64,000 bases of DNA from positions 91,293,263 through 91,357,262 of the forward strand of contig JAYGXS010000002.1 of the NCBI GenBank assembly GCA_036362985.1. The letters are read 5' to 3'. Shown in pieces: positions 11,585-22,157 of the stretch; the stretch's first letter is position 1, and each line of letters starts with the position of its first letter. A program made the position numbers and the translations under genes. The notes under the pieces were generated by a model. The model was not told the origin of the DNA. It searched no databases and worked only from the letters and a program-made list of their open reading frames with translations. Origin of the DNA: Ligula intestinalis. Taxonomy: Eukaryota; Platyhelminthes; Cestoda; Diphyllobothriidea; Diphyllobothriidae.

Positions 11585-12500
11585 TGACGCCATGGTCAGG
11601 AAGTTCAACAGCGTACATCCAGCGCTCAGGTTTTCAGCAGAAACCGAGGTTAATGATAAAATTGCGTTCCTTGATGTCCTTATGCGAAGGCAAAATGATG
11701 GATCGATCCTGCGTAGAGTATTCCGAAAGAAAATCCGGACGGGACAATACACCAACTTTCACCGCTTTGTTCCCCTAGATATAAAACTAAATCTAGTCCA
11801 GGGATTAGCAGCTAGATTCCAACGAATCTGCTCTCCTGAAACTGTCGAGTCAGAACTTCAACAGCTGCAGAACACTCTTCTTGAAAAACGGATACACAGA
11901 AAGGTTCATCCTCAAGAATATTGACAAACGCGCCAAGAAGCCTACTTCCTTAACTGCAGAAAAGAAGGACATATTCCTAAGACTACCTTTTTTAGGTGAC
12001 GCAGTCAGCGAACTGGTAAAGCGACAACTGAAGACTGCTGTCACAAACACTTTCCCGGCGGCAAACTTACGTGTGTTGTTCACGAACTCTCAACTCTTTT
12101 GATTAGGAGATAAAGACAGGCTCCCGTTGAAGGCCACATCCATGTGTATTTACTCCTATACTTGCTCCTGTGGAGCGGGATACATCGGCCTAACAACGAG
12201 GTGAATGGAAAAGAGAGTACTTGAATACGTACCGGCCTGGTTGAGTAAAGGTGAAACTCAATCGATCTCGAGTTCCATCCTCGCCCACCTGGTTGATACA
12301 AACCACCGAGTCGATACTAGTGAAGCCTTTCAGGTTGTCTATTGGACACCAACCAACCTCTCAAAAGGCCTACGCCAACGGGTGCTGGCAACAGCAGAAG
12401 CAGTGGCTATACGCCTATTGAATCCAGTACTGTGCTGCCAGAAAACACTTGCACAAGCCCTGACCCTCCCGTGGCCGAAACTGACGCCAGAAGGCGATTT
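11585..12500 (+). mobile_element. Penelope-like element: RT C-terminus, linker and GIY-YIG endonuclease
   Basis: Frames in order: FNSVHPALRFSAETEVNDK, IAFLDVLMRRQNDGSI and RVFRKKIRTGQYTNFHRFVP (11600-11780), the part of PLE reverse transcriptase after the catalytic motif. Next are NGYTERFI-like text and FLGDAVSELVKRQLKTAV (11880-12060), the linker. Last is DKDRLPLKATSMCIYSYTCS followed by CGAGYIGLTTR (12110-12200), the GIY-YIG core of the endonuclease, and then SSILAHLVDTNHRVDTSEAF and ATAEAVAIRLLNPVLCCQKT. PLEs are retroelements that use this endonuclease for integration. A stop after LTTR and frame changes between blocks make this copy inactive. The RT palm with its YxDD is absent. Confidence 0.88.
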
Positions 12501-12935
12501 AATATCACCCCCATCCAAAAGTAGCGGTCGCCCGACCAAAATGCCGACCATTTGCGCAGACTGAAAAGTCCGCAATGGCCAATAGGCGCATAACCCTGAA
12601 ATTATTGATTTTGTACGTGTTCAAATTTCATAGTTTGCAATGGTATAGCCCTGAAGAAGATTTGCCGAAAAGTATACTTTGCCTTACAAATTAACTTTTA
12701 AAATCTCTCTGACCTAGAAGTGGGAATTCGGCCTAAAAATGTTAGCACTCTAAACATAACCACGACTTACGAACCACATGCGTGAAAATGGAGAGCAGCG
12801 GATCTGGAAAGCTTCACATATTATCTTCTCCGGTGACGGAGACCGAAAATCGAAGGTTCAAGCATCGCTTTCATATCTTGATGAATGATGTCGAGTCAAG
12901 TCTCTAGTTTTACTCCTCTTTTACGCCTCCAGGTG
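12501..12935. other. PLE 3' flank and noncoding DNA
   Basis: Probably includes the PLE 3' untranslated end. A CTGAAGA...GAAA string near 12651-12674 resembles a hammerhead core but lacks supporting helices. Nothing else recognised. Confidence 0.35.
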
Positions 12936-12939
12936 GGCT

Positions 12940-15540
12940 ACGGCGCCGGATCGAGGGCAGGGTAGCAAAGCTCGTGAGGCGGCCAATGGAGCACGTGCCC
13001 AAACCACCTTAGTCGTCTTTGTTGAATGGTCTTAGAAATCCTTGCGGTCCTGTCGCACAGAGTGTGGACTGGCTCCTCTGAGACGAACTCGGTAAACTTA
13101 ACTCGAAGGATGTTCATCAGGCAGCGGTGGTCAAGTAACCCCAGTCTTGGCTTATATTTTTCACGCACAAAGTCCATCACCCACCCCCGTAGAGGAGGCA
13201 GCTTGCGTCGGGTACGCATGCAAGCTTGCCATTCGTCACCTTGCTGAAACCGTGTAGATGCGGGAACTATGATTGGATGATCGAGACCTCAAGGAACCGC
13301 ATCGGTGAGCCTTTGGGAAGTGCTCTTCGACGCTAGCTACTCGGCCAGGCACGACCCACTACACATGCAAACGTTCTTGGCAATCGAAATATCGCATCAG
13401 GTCCATAGGCACTTTCGGAGGATTGAGAAAACCCGGCAAGCAGTATCTATTCGGGAGAAAATGTCATCTTTACTCTGTCCATTCAGTTGCAGCCTCACCC
13501 AAAGAATTGAAAGCTTTGTACTTCCTCCAGTTGGCAAATGTTAATCCGCAAGTGTGCCTTCTCCTGATCAGGGATGCAGCTCGAGAGTAACTTAATATTC
13601 CAGGTATTTATGAACAAGCCAACCAACATAGCAATCTCATTCCCCCGTGACACAATAGATTGTAGATTGCCAAGGCATAGTCGAGATAAGTCAGCCGACG
13701 TCCGGGTTTAAGTCCAAAACCAACTTCTTTACGTAGGGCCTTCCCAAGAATCCAATAGGTGACCTAGTTGAATGGAATGGGTGACAGGATACAGCATTGT
13801 CGAAAGCCAGACCGAATAGCTAACCGTTCTGAAAGGTTCTTGTGGACCTGGACCCGCGCAGTGTTGGAACATTAGTATGCCTTGATCTCTGCGATTATTT
13901 TTGTTGGTAAACCATCTAATGCTATTTTCCGACAAAGAGATTCACGATGGACCGAATTGAACGCAGCGGAAAAGTCAAATAATCAGATGGCTGCTGGATG
14001 GTGGTAGCTATGGCGGAATTCAAGAATCCTTCTCAATGTGAATGTCTGGCTTGAGAATCCCCGCTCAGCGCGGAATCCGGCTTGTTTGGGCCAAATCCTA
14101 GAGTCACGCACTGACTAGAGTCACTAGGAAAGAACAATAGCGAAGATATTTGCAGCAAGGTCGACAAGACTTATGCTGCGGTAGTTCTCGTATCTTGTAT
14201 TATCTCTCTTCTATCAATCACCCTATGGTACCAAAGAGCCAGAGTGTCGACACAAGTCTTGTAGATTTCAGGAGGAATACCGTCCTTTCTGGACGCTTTG
14301 TTGTTCCGGCAACTTCGTCTTCGAAAGGGAGGTCGAACGATACTGCAGAGACTGGAGAGGGTTGAAACCCCTTTGCGGAGGAGGGAGAGTATGTGATGAG
14401 TTGCTCATCGAACTTGAGGAGGTGCTCCAAACGTTCACGCCAGTGATCGACCTTGGCCAAGTTGTTAGTAAAAATCCACCATTCGCATCGCAAGCAGAGT
14501 CACACAGTTTCGGGAGCTTACCACTAACTTGGCGGATAATGTGATAGTTTTTGAGTGTCGCCAACATTTTAGGCTTGTTCCATGTAGTCGCTGATTCGGA
14601 CCAAGACTTCTGCCTGTCATCCCCAGCTGACTTCGCTGACAGCTTTCAGAGTTGGCAAAAGGAAGCATTTTTGTGGGACCTGGCTCGAGTCGTCTGGATG
14701 AACAATTTTAGGGCTCTTCCACTGTTCTAGTCACTGCGGCGCCGCTGAGTAAATCCAAGACTTTTTAGTCGCCACATAGACAGGCTTCTTCAGTGATGAT
14801 CACTTGCTACTGCCTCTGCCATCGGCTTGGGTCGTGAGACGGACCAGATTTTTGTGCTTAGGGCCTCGGTAGGGCTAGGTTGCCGGAATTTGGCGACATC
14901 AAGGCGTCCCGTACGTCTAATGATGGGCACAGCTGACAGATGAACTTTTAGGCGCGAGTGAACGAGAACTATATTAGACCCGTGGACGGTACCAGTTTCG
15001 GCGCCTCGCATCGACTTGCTATCGTTGACCCAACTGTGAAACCCTGAACCGACTAGAATGTAATTGATCTGACTGGTGGGAGGCCTTCGTTTGAGTACCA
15101 AGTCAGTAGATGTCTACAACGTTTCTAAAGGTATGTTTTTATGACAAACAGCTGGTTTTGGCCAACAAAATGCAGCATCCTCTCGCCATTGTCCGATCGA
15201 AAGTCAAGCCCAAACCGACCGATACGATTACAGTGTGACGCGTCTCTGGGCCAAGTACGGTCATTCCAGTCGCCGGGAACAATCAACAGATCACGATAAG
15301 GAAGTTTTCAACTAGTTCTTGTAGCTCGTGTAAAAGTCCTATTTATCTTGTTGTTCGACAGCTGAAGTTGGTGCATACAGAGAGATGACAGAGATATTCG
15401 TAAGGCGACCGTTAAGTCGAACTTAAACCATCCGGTCATTGGCTGGTTCCTATGTCAGCAGTGCACGGTTTGCTTGTTCTGAAAGCGCAATGGCCACAAC
15501 GTGTCCACCAGATGAGAACTCCACTTCCACGAAACTACAG
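12940..15540 (-). mobile_element. RTE-type LINE, near full length but dead
   Basis: Read on the minus strand from 15540: endonuclease pieces (VVAIALSEQANRALL, ISLYAPTSAVEQQDK, DLLIVPGDWNDRTWPRD, NGERMLHFVGQNQLFV, then a QINYILVGSGFHSW-type motif). Next come the linker (KVDHWRERLEHLLKFDEQL) and RT (DGIPPEIYKTCVDTLALWY; SGFRQCCILSPIPFN; LTYLDYALAIYNL), and the C-terminus LLDHRCLMNILRVKFTEFV and RRLRWFGHVLHWPPHEL (13150-12960). The domain order and the WFGHV end match RTE-type LINEs of flatworms. The catalytic YADD reads YALA at about 13665-13690, and many frames are broken. The element is about 2.6 kb. Confidence 0.82.
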
Positions 15541-15734
15541 TGTATTAGTCACAATAATTGATATGATGCAGTTGAACGACTCCACCAAGCCCTCACTGCC
15601 GCTTTACAAACCGTCACTGATTTCTCTCTACACCTATTCTCACGACTCACTTGTATTAAAAAAACAAACACTAGTCACTGCATTTTTGAACTTTTACCTC
15701 GTTCGCATTTGAATAGTGTTAGATCCTTGTGTGT

Positions 15735-15966
15735 TCCTGTGTCAACACCGGTTATTTTCCCCAGTTACGTGTTAGGAAGAGAAGGCAAAAAAGGATAGCA
15801 GATGGTACTTTACTGTCAGTTCTACTAGTAAATCAGCTCGGTTTCCTGCGTGTCCAGCAGCTCGTCTTCTGTCGTCCGGCAGTGGCTTGTGTTCTGTCGT
15901 CGTCTCGGCCAACAGCATTCCATGTTGTCGAGACACCTGTATGTTGGGCCCTCCTAACAAATAAAG
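15735..15966 (+). repeat. Dispersed repeat family L, copy A (LTR-like)
   Basis: Starts tgtgtcaacaccggtta and ends gggccctcctaaca. Copies recur at 19023-19170 (minus) and 42150-42713 (plus), sharing the cgtgttagga, caggatagc and ctttactgtca blocks. TGT...ACA ends would suit a solo LTR, but no target duplication was seen. The family is unidentified. Confidence 0.55.
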
Positions 15967-15974
15967 TGGTCCTA

Positions 15975-16050
15975 TGATAATTTTTTCGAAAGCACTTTTA
16001 TGCTCGCTACCTGGTCTTCTGAATCCTTTGATAGGAATTTTCGCCACTCT
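15975..16050 (+). repeat. Dispersed repeat family M, copy 1
   Basis: Shares a tgctcgc...ct(a)...tcttctgaatcc block with 40248-40345 and 49285-49380. It lies immediately after family L copy A. No function known; possibly the tail of a longer element. Confidence 0.45.
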
Positions 16051-16204
16051 AAAATCTTCTTAATTATTGATTACTATCCGTCTTGTGAGAGTCAGCGACT
16101 ATTGATAACTAGCGTGGAAGCCCGGCTTCGCCTTGGGCTTCCTTACATGTTGTTGTCCCATAAGTAGGCAAACCATATATAAGCACCTCTTACAATGATT
16201 ATGT

Positions 16205-16268
16205 TCAGTTCAGTTCAGTTTTCTTAGGGAAATATAGGTAAATACCTCTGAACTCCCTCTTTGTACAT
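16205..16268 (-). repeat. LINE 3' tail with (TGAAC)n
   Basis: Reverse complement reads tgtacaaagagggagttcag, then tatttccctaagaaaa and (ctgaa) repeats. The same 3' block occurs at 32846-32916, 38377-38447 and 41689-41755, each ending in a different pentamer or hexamer repeat. This fits a LINE 3' end with a microsatellite tail. Confidence 0.65.
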
Positions 16269-16599
16269 GGCTGTGATGCAGAACATGTGGTGTTGCCAGT
16301 AATGGAACTGTGTTAGGGGGAGGGGACAGACAGTAAAAAACTCCTTAGGCATTTTCCTTAAGTCCCGGCTTCGCCTTGAGGCTCCCTTGCCCATTACTGT
16401 CCTTTATGTAGGCTAACTGCATGTGTGCTGTATATGGGAAACTCTTAAAATCATGAAGTATAAGGTGAATAGCTCGGCATTTCGGAGTTTGCTTTGACTT
16501 GATGTACAATAGGTGTATGCTCGGAAGGAGTAATTTTGGAGAAAGTAGCGATGAATAACCATTGTGAGAAAGTCCAAAGTCTGCGCAATCAACTAAAAG

Positions 16600-17250
16600 T
16601 AAATGAAGGCTATTCATGAAAATCATGATATTAACAGTGAATAAGCCATGCTTGATGAAGTCCGTGGGAAAAACACGAGTCTGACAGGTGAATTCCAGCC
16701 ACCTTGAAGGTTTGAGCTTGGGACTTGTTGATGGACATAGCAAAGCAAACCTTCAGTGGAAATTGAAGTCGTCGGAAATTGAGCGTAGTATCACATGGTA
16801 CGATAGGAATGCAGGGGATATAAACAGTTTCTCCTTTTGCACAGCCGGCCGTAATTGTGCCATCTAGCAAATATGACATCAGCCGCTTGACAGTTAGCCT
16901 AGTGCCATTGCATGACCATGGTGCATCGAGATTTCTCATTAGCGTAATCGGTGCACCAAACTTCAGAATCAATTTAAACGATGGAACACCAGATCTTTAC
17001 TAACTAACCAGGAATTCCACTGGATAATTAACACAGTCTGAAGGCTCAACCGTCGTTTCCTATGATTTGTACAGTTCTTCCTCACCTGGAAGAATATGAC
17101 TAACTCTCTCCGTAATGGCATTGACAAATTTGTTTGAAGGAGCAAGAATTCCTTGTTCGTATAACCCCTTTGCGTTGGAAAAGTTGATTAGAAGATTAGG
17201 GAAAACCTTTGCTCTAAGATCTTTGTCACTGCTCAAAGAACGCGTCATAT
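16600..17250 (-). pseudogene. Helitron Pif1-like helicase, C-terminal remnant
   Basis: The first frame (17248-17060) reads FPNLLINFSNAKGLYEQGIL, APSNKFVNAITERVSHILPG and EEELYKS. The second (16972-16631) reads GAPITLMRNLDAPWSCNGTR, CAKGETVYIPCIPIVPCDTT and FRRLQFPLKVCFAMSINKSQ, ending SCFSHG. These are the last conserved motifs of the Rep-helicase of Helitrons (LLRNL...CNGTR, FPxRxxFAMTINKSQGQ, CFSHGQLYVAxSR). The frame breaks just after FSHG. The Rep nuclease domain and the Walker motifs lie upstream in the intact family and are absent here. In an active element this protein unwinds DNA for rolling-circle transposition. Confidence 0.85.
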
Positions 17251-17399
17251 TGTTTTTTTATAACATTTCTGTAAATACCACTGTTGTTCATAATCATAGT
17301 TTGTAAGGGTAAGATCTATAATTGATTTGTATGGTAGGTCATTCAATCTAAACTAAGAGCTAGCCGAAGTTCAGTTTCATCGGGCCAGCCAGATTATGC

Positions 17400-18285
17400 A
17401 CTCACTGTGTGAAGGTGTGGCAGACAGTCGCATTACTGGGGGGGAGCTGGCTGACTAGTAGCCCTTGTTGGATCAGGAGCCCCGCCGGGTTGGCCTCAAT
17501 CCCGGTGGCGAGGAGGGGAAATCGGAGCAGCGTGGTCGGGAGGGGCTGTTCCGTCATCAAAAACGGAGATGCAGAGGAGGGAAGATTGATCCACCGTAGG
17601 GAGGTTTGGTGTAGCAGACCTTGGCCGCCATGATGAAGAGTGGGAACGCGGTGAAGATGCGTTTGCTGTGGTTCCCTACTGCGGGAATCGGCTGGTATTT
17701 CAATAGACGGCGACTACCTGGACGCAAGTATGGGGGTCCAAGTGGTAGAAGGTCAAGTAATTTGCCTTTCAGTCGATGACTGATTGGTTACCCCTCTCAG
17801 GGGGGTGTTGGCCTAGGCTTCACGCAAGGCTGTTCTCACCCTTTTGAGAACGAATGGACTCTACGCATGTGCAATGCCAGTCCTCAGCCAACCACGGTCC
17901 CTGGGGCCTGGTAGGCGCTGGCACATTCTCTCAGTTCTGCTTCCCTGTTGGTGACTGCGTTCGCGCTCAGGGCCCACCTCAGGTGTCCGAAAAGCTAGGC
18001 GGTCACTATGCGGTGGGGGAGAGGGTGAGGTCGACCCTCGGTGCGTTTCTCTCCTCACTTTAATAAATCTGCATGCGCTTGAATTTATCATGGCGCGCTA
18101 AAAGCCGTGGCTTGGAGGGTTTGCCAACTGACGGGAAAACTCTAGCCCCCTGCGCAGCTGCCCTACGTTAGTCCTCTTGTACGCGTGTGTTTTGTGTGTG
18201 CGTATGGGAGGAGAAGGAGGACTGAGAGTCAGGCTGCAATGGCTGCCTCTTAATTTTGCCTTTATGGCGCTCCCTCGCAGGCGGA
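17400..18285. other. GC-rich unidentified stretch
   Basis: Clearly GC-richer than its surroundings (for example ggagccccgccgggttggcc at about 17476). Open frames on both strands look like composition effects. It may be a retroelement 5' UTR, but no domain or repeat partner in the window identifies it. Confidence 0.4.
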
Positions 18286-18289
18286 AGCA

Positions 18290-18645
18290 TACATAGTGAG
18301 ATGGCTGTGTCAAGTGTGCACATGTTGAGTGATTACCGCGCCAGCCATCTACACCCTCCCTCATCCCCGGTTTTATTGACTTTGTCTTTACACCGAAAAC
18401 GGAGGTAGGAGTGGCAAGCAAGTGGGTGGATTCTGCGCAAGTCTGCCTAAACTCCTGATCTCTCTCATGCTAGTTCTCTGTGTTGCCCCTGCTTGCTGTA
18501 GCCTTTGCGTTGCTTGCCCAGCTCGCCTCGGCGTTTGTTGCGGCTTGCTTCATCGTTTGCTGCGGCTGTTGGAGCACGCGGTGCCCATCGTCGAAATCGA
18601 CGGGGGAACTGTCGTGAGGTCAAGTGATTTACGGTTAGGCTGACT
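18290..18645 (+). repeat. GC-rich dispersed repeat family G, copy 1
   Basis: Shares blocks with 23069-23410 and 39880-40150: cgcgccagc..., gactttgtcttgacaccgg-like text, and a terminal block of the type gcggtg..catcgtcgaaatcgacgg. No coding domain seen. Probably a nonautonomous element of unknown type. Confidence 0.5.
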
Positions 18646-19022
18646 TCCTTCCAAACAATGAAAGCAGTCAGGTGATAGGACAGTAGAGAAACACACACAT
18701 GCGCTTACAAAGTGAGCGTGGTACTAACACACACGCACACACGCGCGTCGAAGGAGCAGAAGGCGTTTCAATCGGGCCCCTTCGACCAATGATAACGGAG
18801 ATGCACACAGAGACAGTCAAGACTTTTATTAAGTACCCAGATATCAGCGAAAATTTTTGTCAACATCTTTGAGCTAAAATAGATAGGTATTTATCACTCC
18901 CATACGTCCATTAACTTCACTAATCGCGTCCTCCTCCCACCATCAACAGTTCGACGATCGACTTCGACGTTGTTCACCCCGTGCTCCCTGTTGGGACGTC
19001 CCGGACGTGAGTTATCACTCGA

Positions 19023-19170
19023 GACTCTGCTGCCGAGCCGAGACCAACCACAGAAGACAAGCCGCTGAACAGACAGGAAACAGAGCTGATGTACTAGCAG
19101 AACTGGCAGTAAAGAACTATCCGCTATCCTGTTCTGCCATCTTTTCCTTACACGTAACCGGTGTTGACAC
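19023..19170 (-). repeat. Dispersed repeat family L, copy B
   Basis: Reverse complement begins tcctgtgtcaacaccggtta and carries ggatagcggatagttctt and tttactgccagttctgct, matching copy A at 15735. Confidence 0.6.
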
Positions 19171-19769
19171 AGGAGTACACTCAGTTATAACTCTCCCCAT
19201 CAGGCTGGTGCAGAGACGGTAAAATGCACCGGATTCTAGTGAGAGTAGACTTGCACTCACTCCCCTCAAGAATACTAGATGTGGGAGAGGACGCAGACCC
19301 ACGCACTGTGACAAATACAAGCAGAAATTCACAGCAAAGTTGGCAGCGATGTAGTGGTCATGTCTGTCCAACGCCCTCCTAACTCTTTACGCAACAGACG
19401 AGGTCACTCAGAGCTTAGGACCTCGAGCACAAGCAGTTTTCCCGCGTGCCTTGAGGCATGCCCAAAGGACCGGGCAACCGCCACGGCTGCCAGATGCAAC
19501 TGACGTGTACCCAAACACACGCACCAAGTTTCTCCCATTCTGGCCTCAACCAACAGTGGCTTGACCTCAATCCGTCCAATCAGATTCCCACTTTAGTATA
19601 CTGACCTCATTTAGTAGCTTGGCCTCACTACTTGGGACAAAGGCAACAATGCGGTGTCTGCCTTCAAGCCTCACTCCGGAATCTACCCGAATGGGGAACG
19701 GACGCACTAACCCGCGAGTCAACACTCTTTCCATCTATTCACCTATCCTTCTGCAGAATATACTATTCC

Positions 19770-19870
19770 AAACAATCTGGCTTTCCTACCGTTTTCTCCC
19801 ACCTTCTAAGGAACCGGGCCTAGAAGATCGTAGGTGTTAGGGTTAACCGTCTTAGCCTTTACACGTGTAG
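19770..19870 (+). repeat. Dispersed repeat family K, copy 1
   Basis: Contains taaggaaccgggcctagaag followed by gttaaccgtcttagcctt. The same block recurs at 20676-20785. Confidence 0.5.
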
Positions 19871-20675
19871 AGGCTCCGATACCAGCTGAGTAGGAATGCC
19901 ATAACGGAGAAATCGAAGCCTGACTCACAATCCACCAGCCAGCCAGTTAACTCCACACAAAACTAAATAAACTGAGCTGACCGCGCGGTCCGACTTATTT
20001 CGCCAGTTGGTAGCGTTCCAAGTCATGGCTTTTAGTGCACCGTGATAGCTTCAAGCGCATCAGATTGCTTATTGTGAGGAAAATGTGCTGAGCCGTCGAC
20101 CACACTCTCTCCCCCACCGCTAGCATTGGACAACCGTCTGAGCTGGTCAGTCGTTCGATGTGCAGTTGGTCCTACCACCATCCGGTAAGCACCTGCAAAA
20201 ATGAGTTTAATTGGTTGCCGCATCAGGTTGATGGATAATGTCTACGCCTCTGTCAAGTTCGATGTAGTCTGTTGGCTTTGAGATCTTCTTGATAAAACTG
20301 TAGCGGTTCTACGGCCCACCTCCTTCAAACTCGAGACACCACTGACGTACTGTCGCAGGGTAAATCTTGGTCGCCCAGTCGCTTCTTTCCCAGTGCGATG
20401 GCGCATATCCGCACCGACGTGCGACCTTTGCCCTCGTACGACCGGGGCTCATAGACGCGCCCCAAACTAGTCGACTTATCAGCGTCCCGAAGCGCTAGTG
20501 GCTAATCAGCTTCCTGAAGCGCTCTCCAGTCCTCGTTCAATTATTGCACCGACGGACACTCGGGAATCCGCTCCGAGCAGGACGCGCGTGACGCCGCGCG
20601 CTCATGCGGCTCTCACGGCCATGCCGGACCGATTTGCTACTTTCTCCTAACTGCTGTGTACACAATAAATTCTTT

Positions 20676-20785
20676 CTTCTACTCTGGCCTTGCCATGACT
20701 TCTGCCATCTCGTAAGGAACCGGGCCTGGAAGATCGTAGCTGCCAGAGTTAACTGTCTTAGCCTTAACACCTATAAAACCATTGC
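20676..20785 (+). repeat. Dispersed repeat family K, copy 2
   Basis: Contains taaggaaccgggcctggaag and gttaactgtcttagcctt, matching 19770-19870. An AATAAA lies just upstream at about 20664. Element type unknown. Confidence 0.5.
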
Positions 20786-21239
20786 TCAACGTCGCTTCAT
20801 GCAGATTAAAGACCAGTACTATTAATTCCTTCTGTAATCGCCTGCCTTACTTGTTTGTATTGATGTATGCCACAAGGTGGCACATGGTCGGGCAACCGTC
20901 TCCTCGACCTGGCCGTAAATAGGCAAATCGAATGCAAGAGAAAGCACTGTTTACCAGCCAATCTTCTGGATGACCTCTAATGCAGTTCTGTCGTATGATT
21001 TGTTTCGTTGCTAACGTTTTGGTATGCGCGAAAAAGTTGCACGAAATGTCTGATATGTCGTCTACGATTTTGGCACGAGCAGTCCGGTCAGTAAGCCTCC
21101 CAGGATCCTGAATTAAGAGGTGTTTTATCTTTAAATATTGATGTTGTTTACAGAAAGCCTTTCTTAAGTTTGCAAAACTCAGAATTCCGGGATTATAATC
21201 ATAAAATATATTGTGCTCACCGGAATGGGTTCGTTTGTC

Positions 21240-21284
21240 CGCTGAAGTTTCGAACAGCTGGGCCGGCTGTCCTTTGTCAAAGCG
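21240..21284 (-). ncRNA. Hammerhead-ribozyme-like motif at PLE 3' end
   Basis: Read on the minus strand: CGCT, core TTGACAA (consensus CTGANGA with two C-to-T/G-to-A changes), helix II GGACAGC/GCTGTTC (7 bp), GAAA, CTTC, AGCG. Helix I is CGCT/AGCG (4 bp). It sits about 50 bp downstream of a PLE GIY-YIG frame. Core substitutions suggest it no longer cleaves, but both helices remain. Confidence 0.55.
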
Positions 21285-21329
21285 TGAGCTGACTTTATAG
21301 ATCAGCAAAGTTGTGGCTGTACGTGTTGG

Positions 21330-21850
21330 CTATGGGCTGATCGATTTTTTTACGCTCGCCGCTTGGCCCTCTGTGTGGATTTTTGGCGTAAATTGACGGG
21401 ACTTAGTGTTGTGTTTCATCCTCACGGTAGAGGATGCTGGCAATCTTGCTCGCTCTTCCGGTGGTTTCGTCACGGGGCCGTCTTTGTCTTCAAATTTTAT
21501 TTTCCGCTTGACCTGGTCCTGTTCTTTACTCACGTAGGGGCGTAGGACTTTGTAGGCCGCGGGGAGGTCCAGATGCCTATTGAAGTAGTTAACATCTGAG
21601 TACCATGCTTCAAGCGTTAGTCTTTCCGCTTTTGAGGTTCCCCGGCCTATGATGGTCGCTCCTTGAATATCAAAGTTGTTGCCAGTGTCTCCTGTATGCG
21701 TTGCAAGTTTTGAGTTTAGGTTGAGTCTCCGGGCTGCCACTTTGTGGTCGTGTAAGTGGGTCTGCAATGTTTGCCTTGTTTCTCCAACGTAATTGAAGTC
21801 TCCACTGCTGTAACGTATTTTGTAGATAACTGCGGAGGTTTCAGTAGGGG
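21330..21850 (-). pseudogene. Penelope-like element GIY-YIG endonuclease
   Basis: On the minus strand the frame reads SAVIYKIRYSSGDFNYVGET, RQTLQTHLHDHKVAARRLN, LATHTGDTGNNFDIQGATII and EAWYSDVNYFNRHLDLPAAY before ending at 21330. IYK...YVGET is the GIY-YIG core. HxHDH...AxHTxDTGHxFDWxxxxI...LEAW...INRHxDLPxxY is the layout of one Penelope endonuclease subgroup, different from the copies at 12.1 and 48.7 kb, which have CSCGAGYIG. The RT domain is not present upstream. A hammerhead-like motif lies just beyond the 3' end. Confidence 0.82.
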
Positions 21851-22026
21851 GCAGTCTACCCTTAGGTTAAAGCAGTCGGCGGAGTAAAGCCTTTACTCCG
21901 ATGCGATCACAGCAATTTCCCTATCTAGCTTTCTTTTTATCTGGATCGCCTACCTTCCTAATTCGATATCCGCATTAGGAAACAGTAAACTAGAGGTTTT
22001 CCTTCAAGTCTCACTGGCGTGAAGCG

Positions 22027-22157
22027 GGCGTTTGTAGCTTAGCGGTAGAGCGTTAGCCTCCGGCAAAGGCTTCCTCTGATGCGCGGGTTCAAATCCCGCC
22101 AAACGCCTAGAGTTTTTCACACTTGGGTCAACTCAAATTAAGCAAATCTGCCAAACC
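22027..22157 (+). mobile_element. tRNA-derived SINE, best-preserved copy
   Basis: The head (22027-22107, 81 nt) folds as a tRNA: acceptor stem GGCGTTTG/CAAACGCC (8 bp), D stem GCTT/GAGC, an AGCCT/AGGCT arm with loop CCGGCAA, and T arm GCGGG/CCCGC with loop TTCAAAT. A box TAGCTTAGCGG and B box GGTTCAAATCC are intact. The loop lacks T33 and the spacing after the D stem is too long for a working tRNA. A conserved 50-bp tail (agtttttcacacttgggtca ... agcaaatctgccaaacc) is shared with copies near 44.3, 44.6, 55.0 and 58.6 kb, which marks it as a SINE family. Confidence 0.82.

Larger units (their letters stand above)
16109..17250 (-). mobile_element. Helitron 3' portion with terminal hairpin
   Basis: On the minus strand the helicase remnant (17250-about 16600) is followed by a 3' end carrying the Helitron hallmarks: a 7-bp hairpin GAAGCCC/GGGCTTC (16117-16123 with 16135-16141), then CACG and the terminal CTAG (16109-16112). 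The next flanking base is T, as expected for insertion between A and T. A second, imperfect copy of the hairpin sequence lies at 16361-16388. An unrelated LINE 3' tail (16205-16268) is inserted in the 3' part. The 5' end (TC) was not found. Confidence 0.78.

Noticed and set aside
12651..12690. CTGAAGA...GAAA string with palindromic aaagtatacttt after the first PLE
   Set aside because: Core-like boxes are present, but the spacer is too short for helix II and helix I does not pair beyond one base.
22027..22107. Calling this a functional tRNA gene
   Set aside because: The anticodon loop lacks T33, spacing after the D stem is wrong, and several dispersed copies share a non-tRNA tail.
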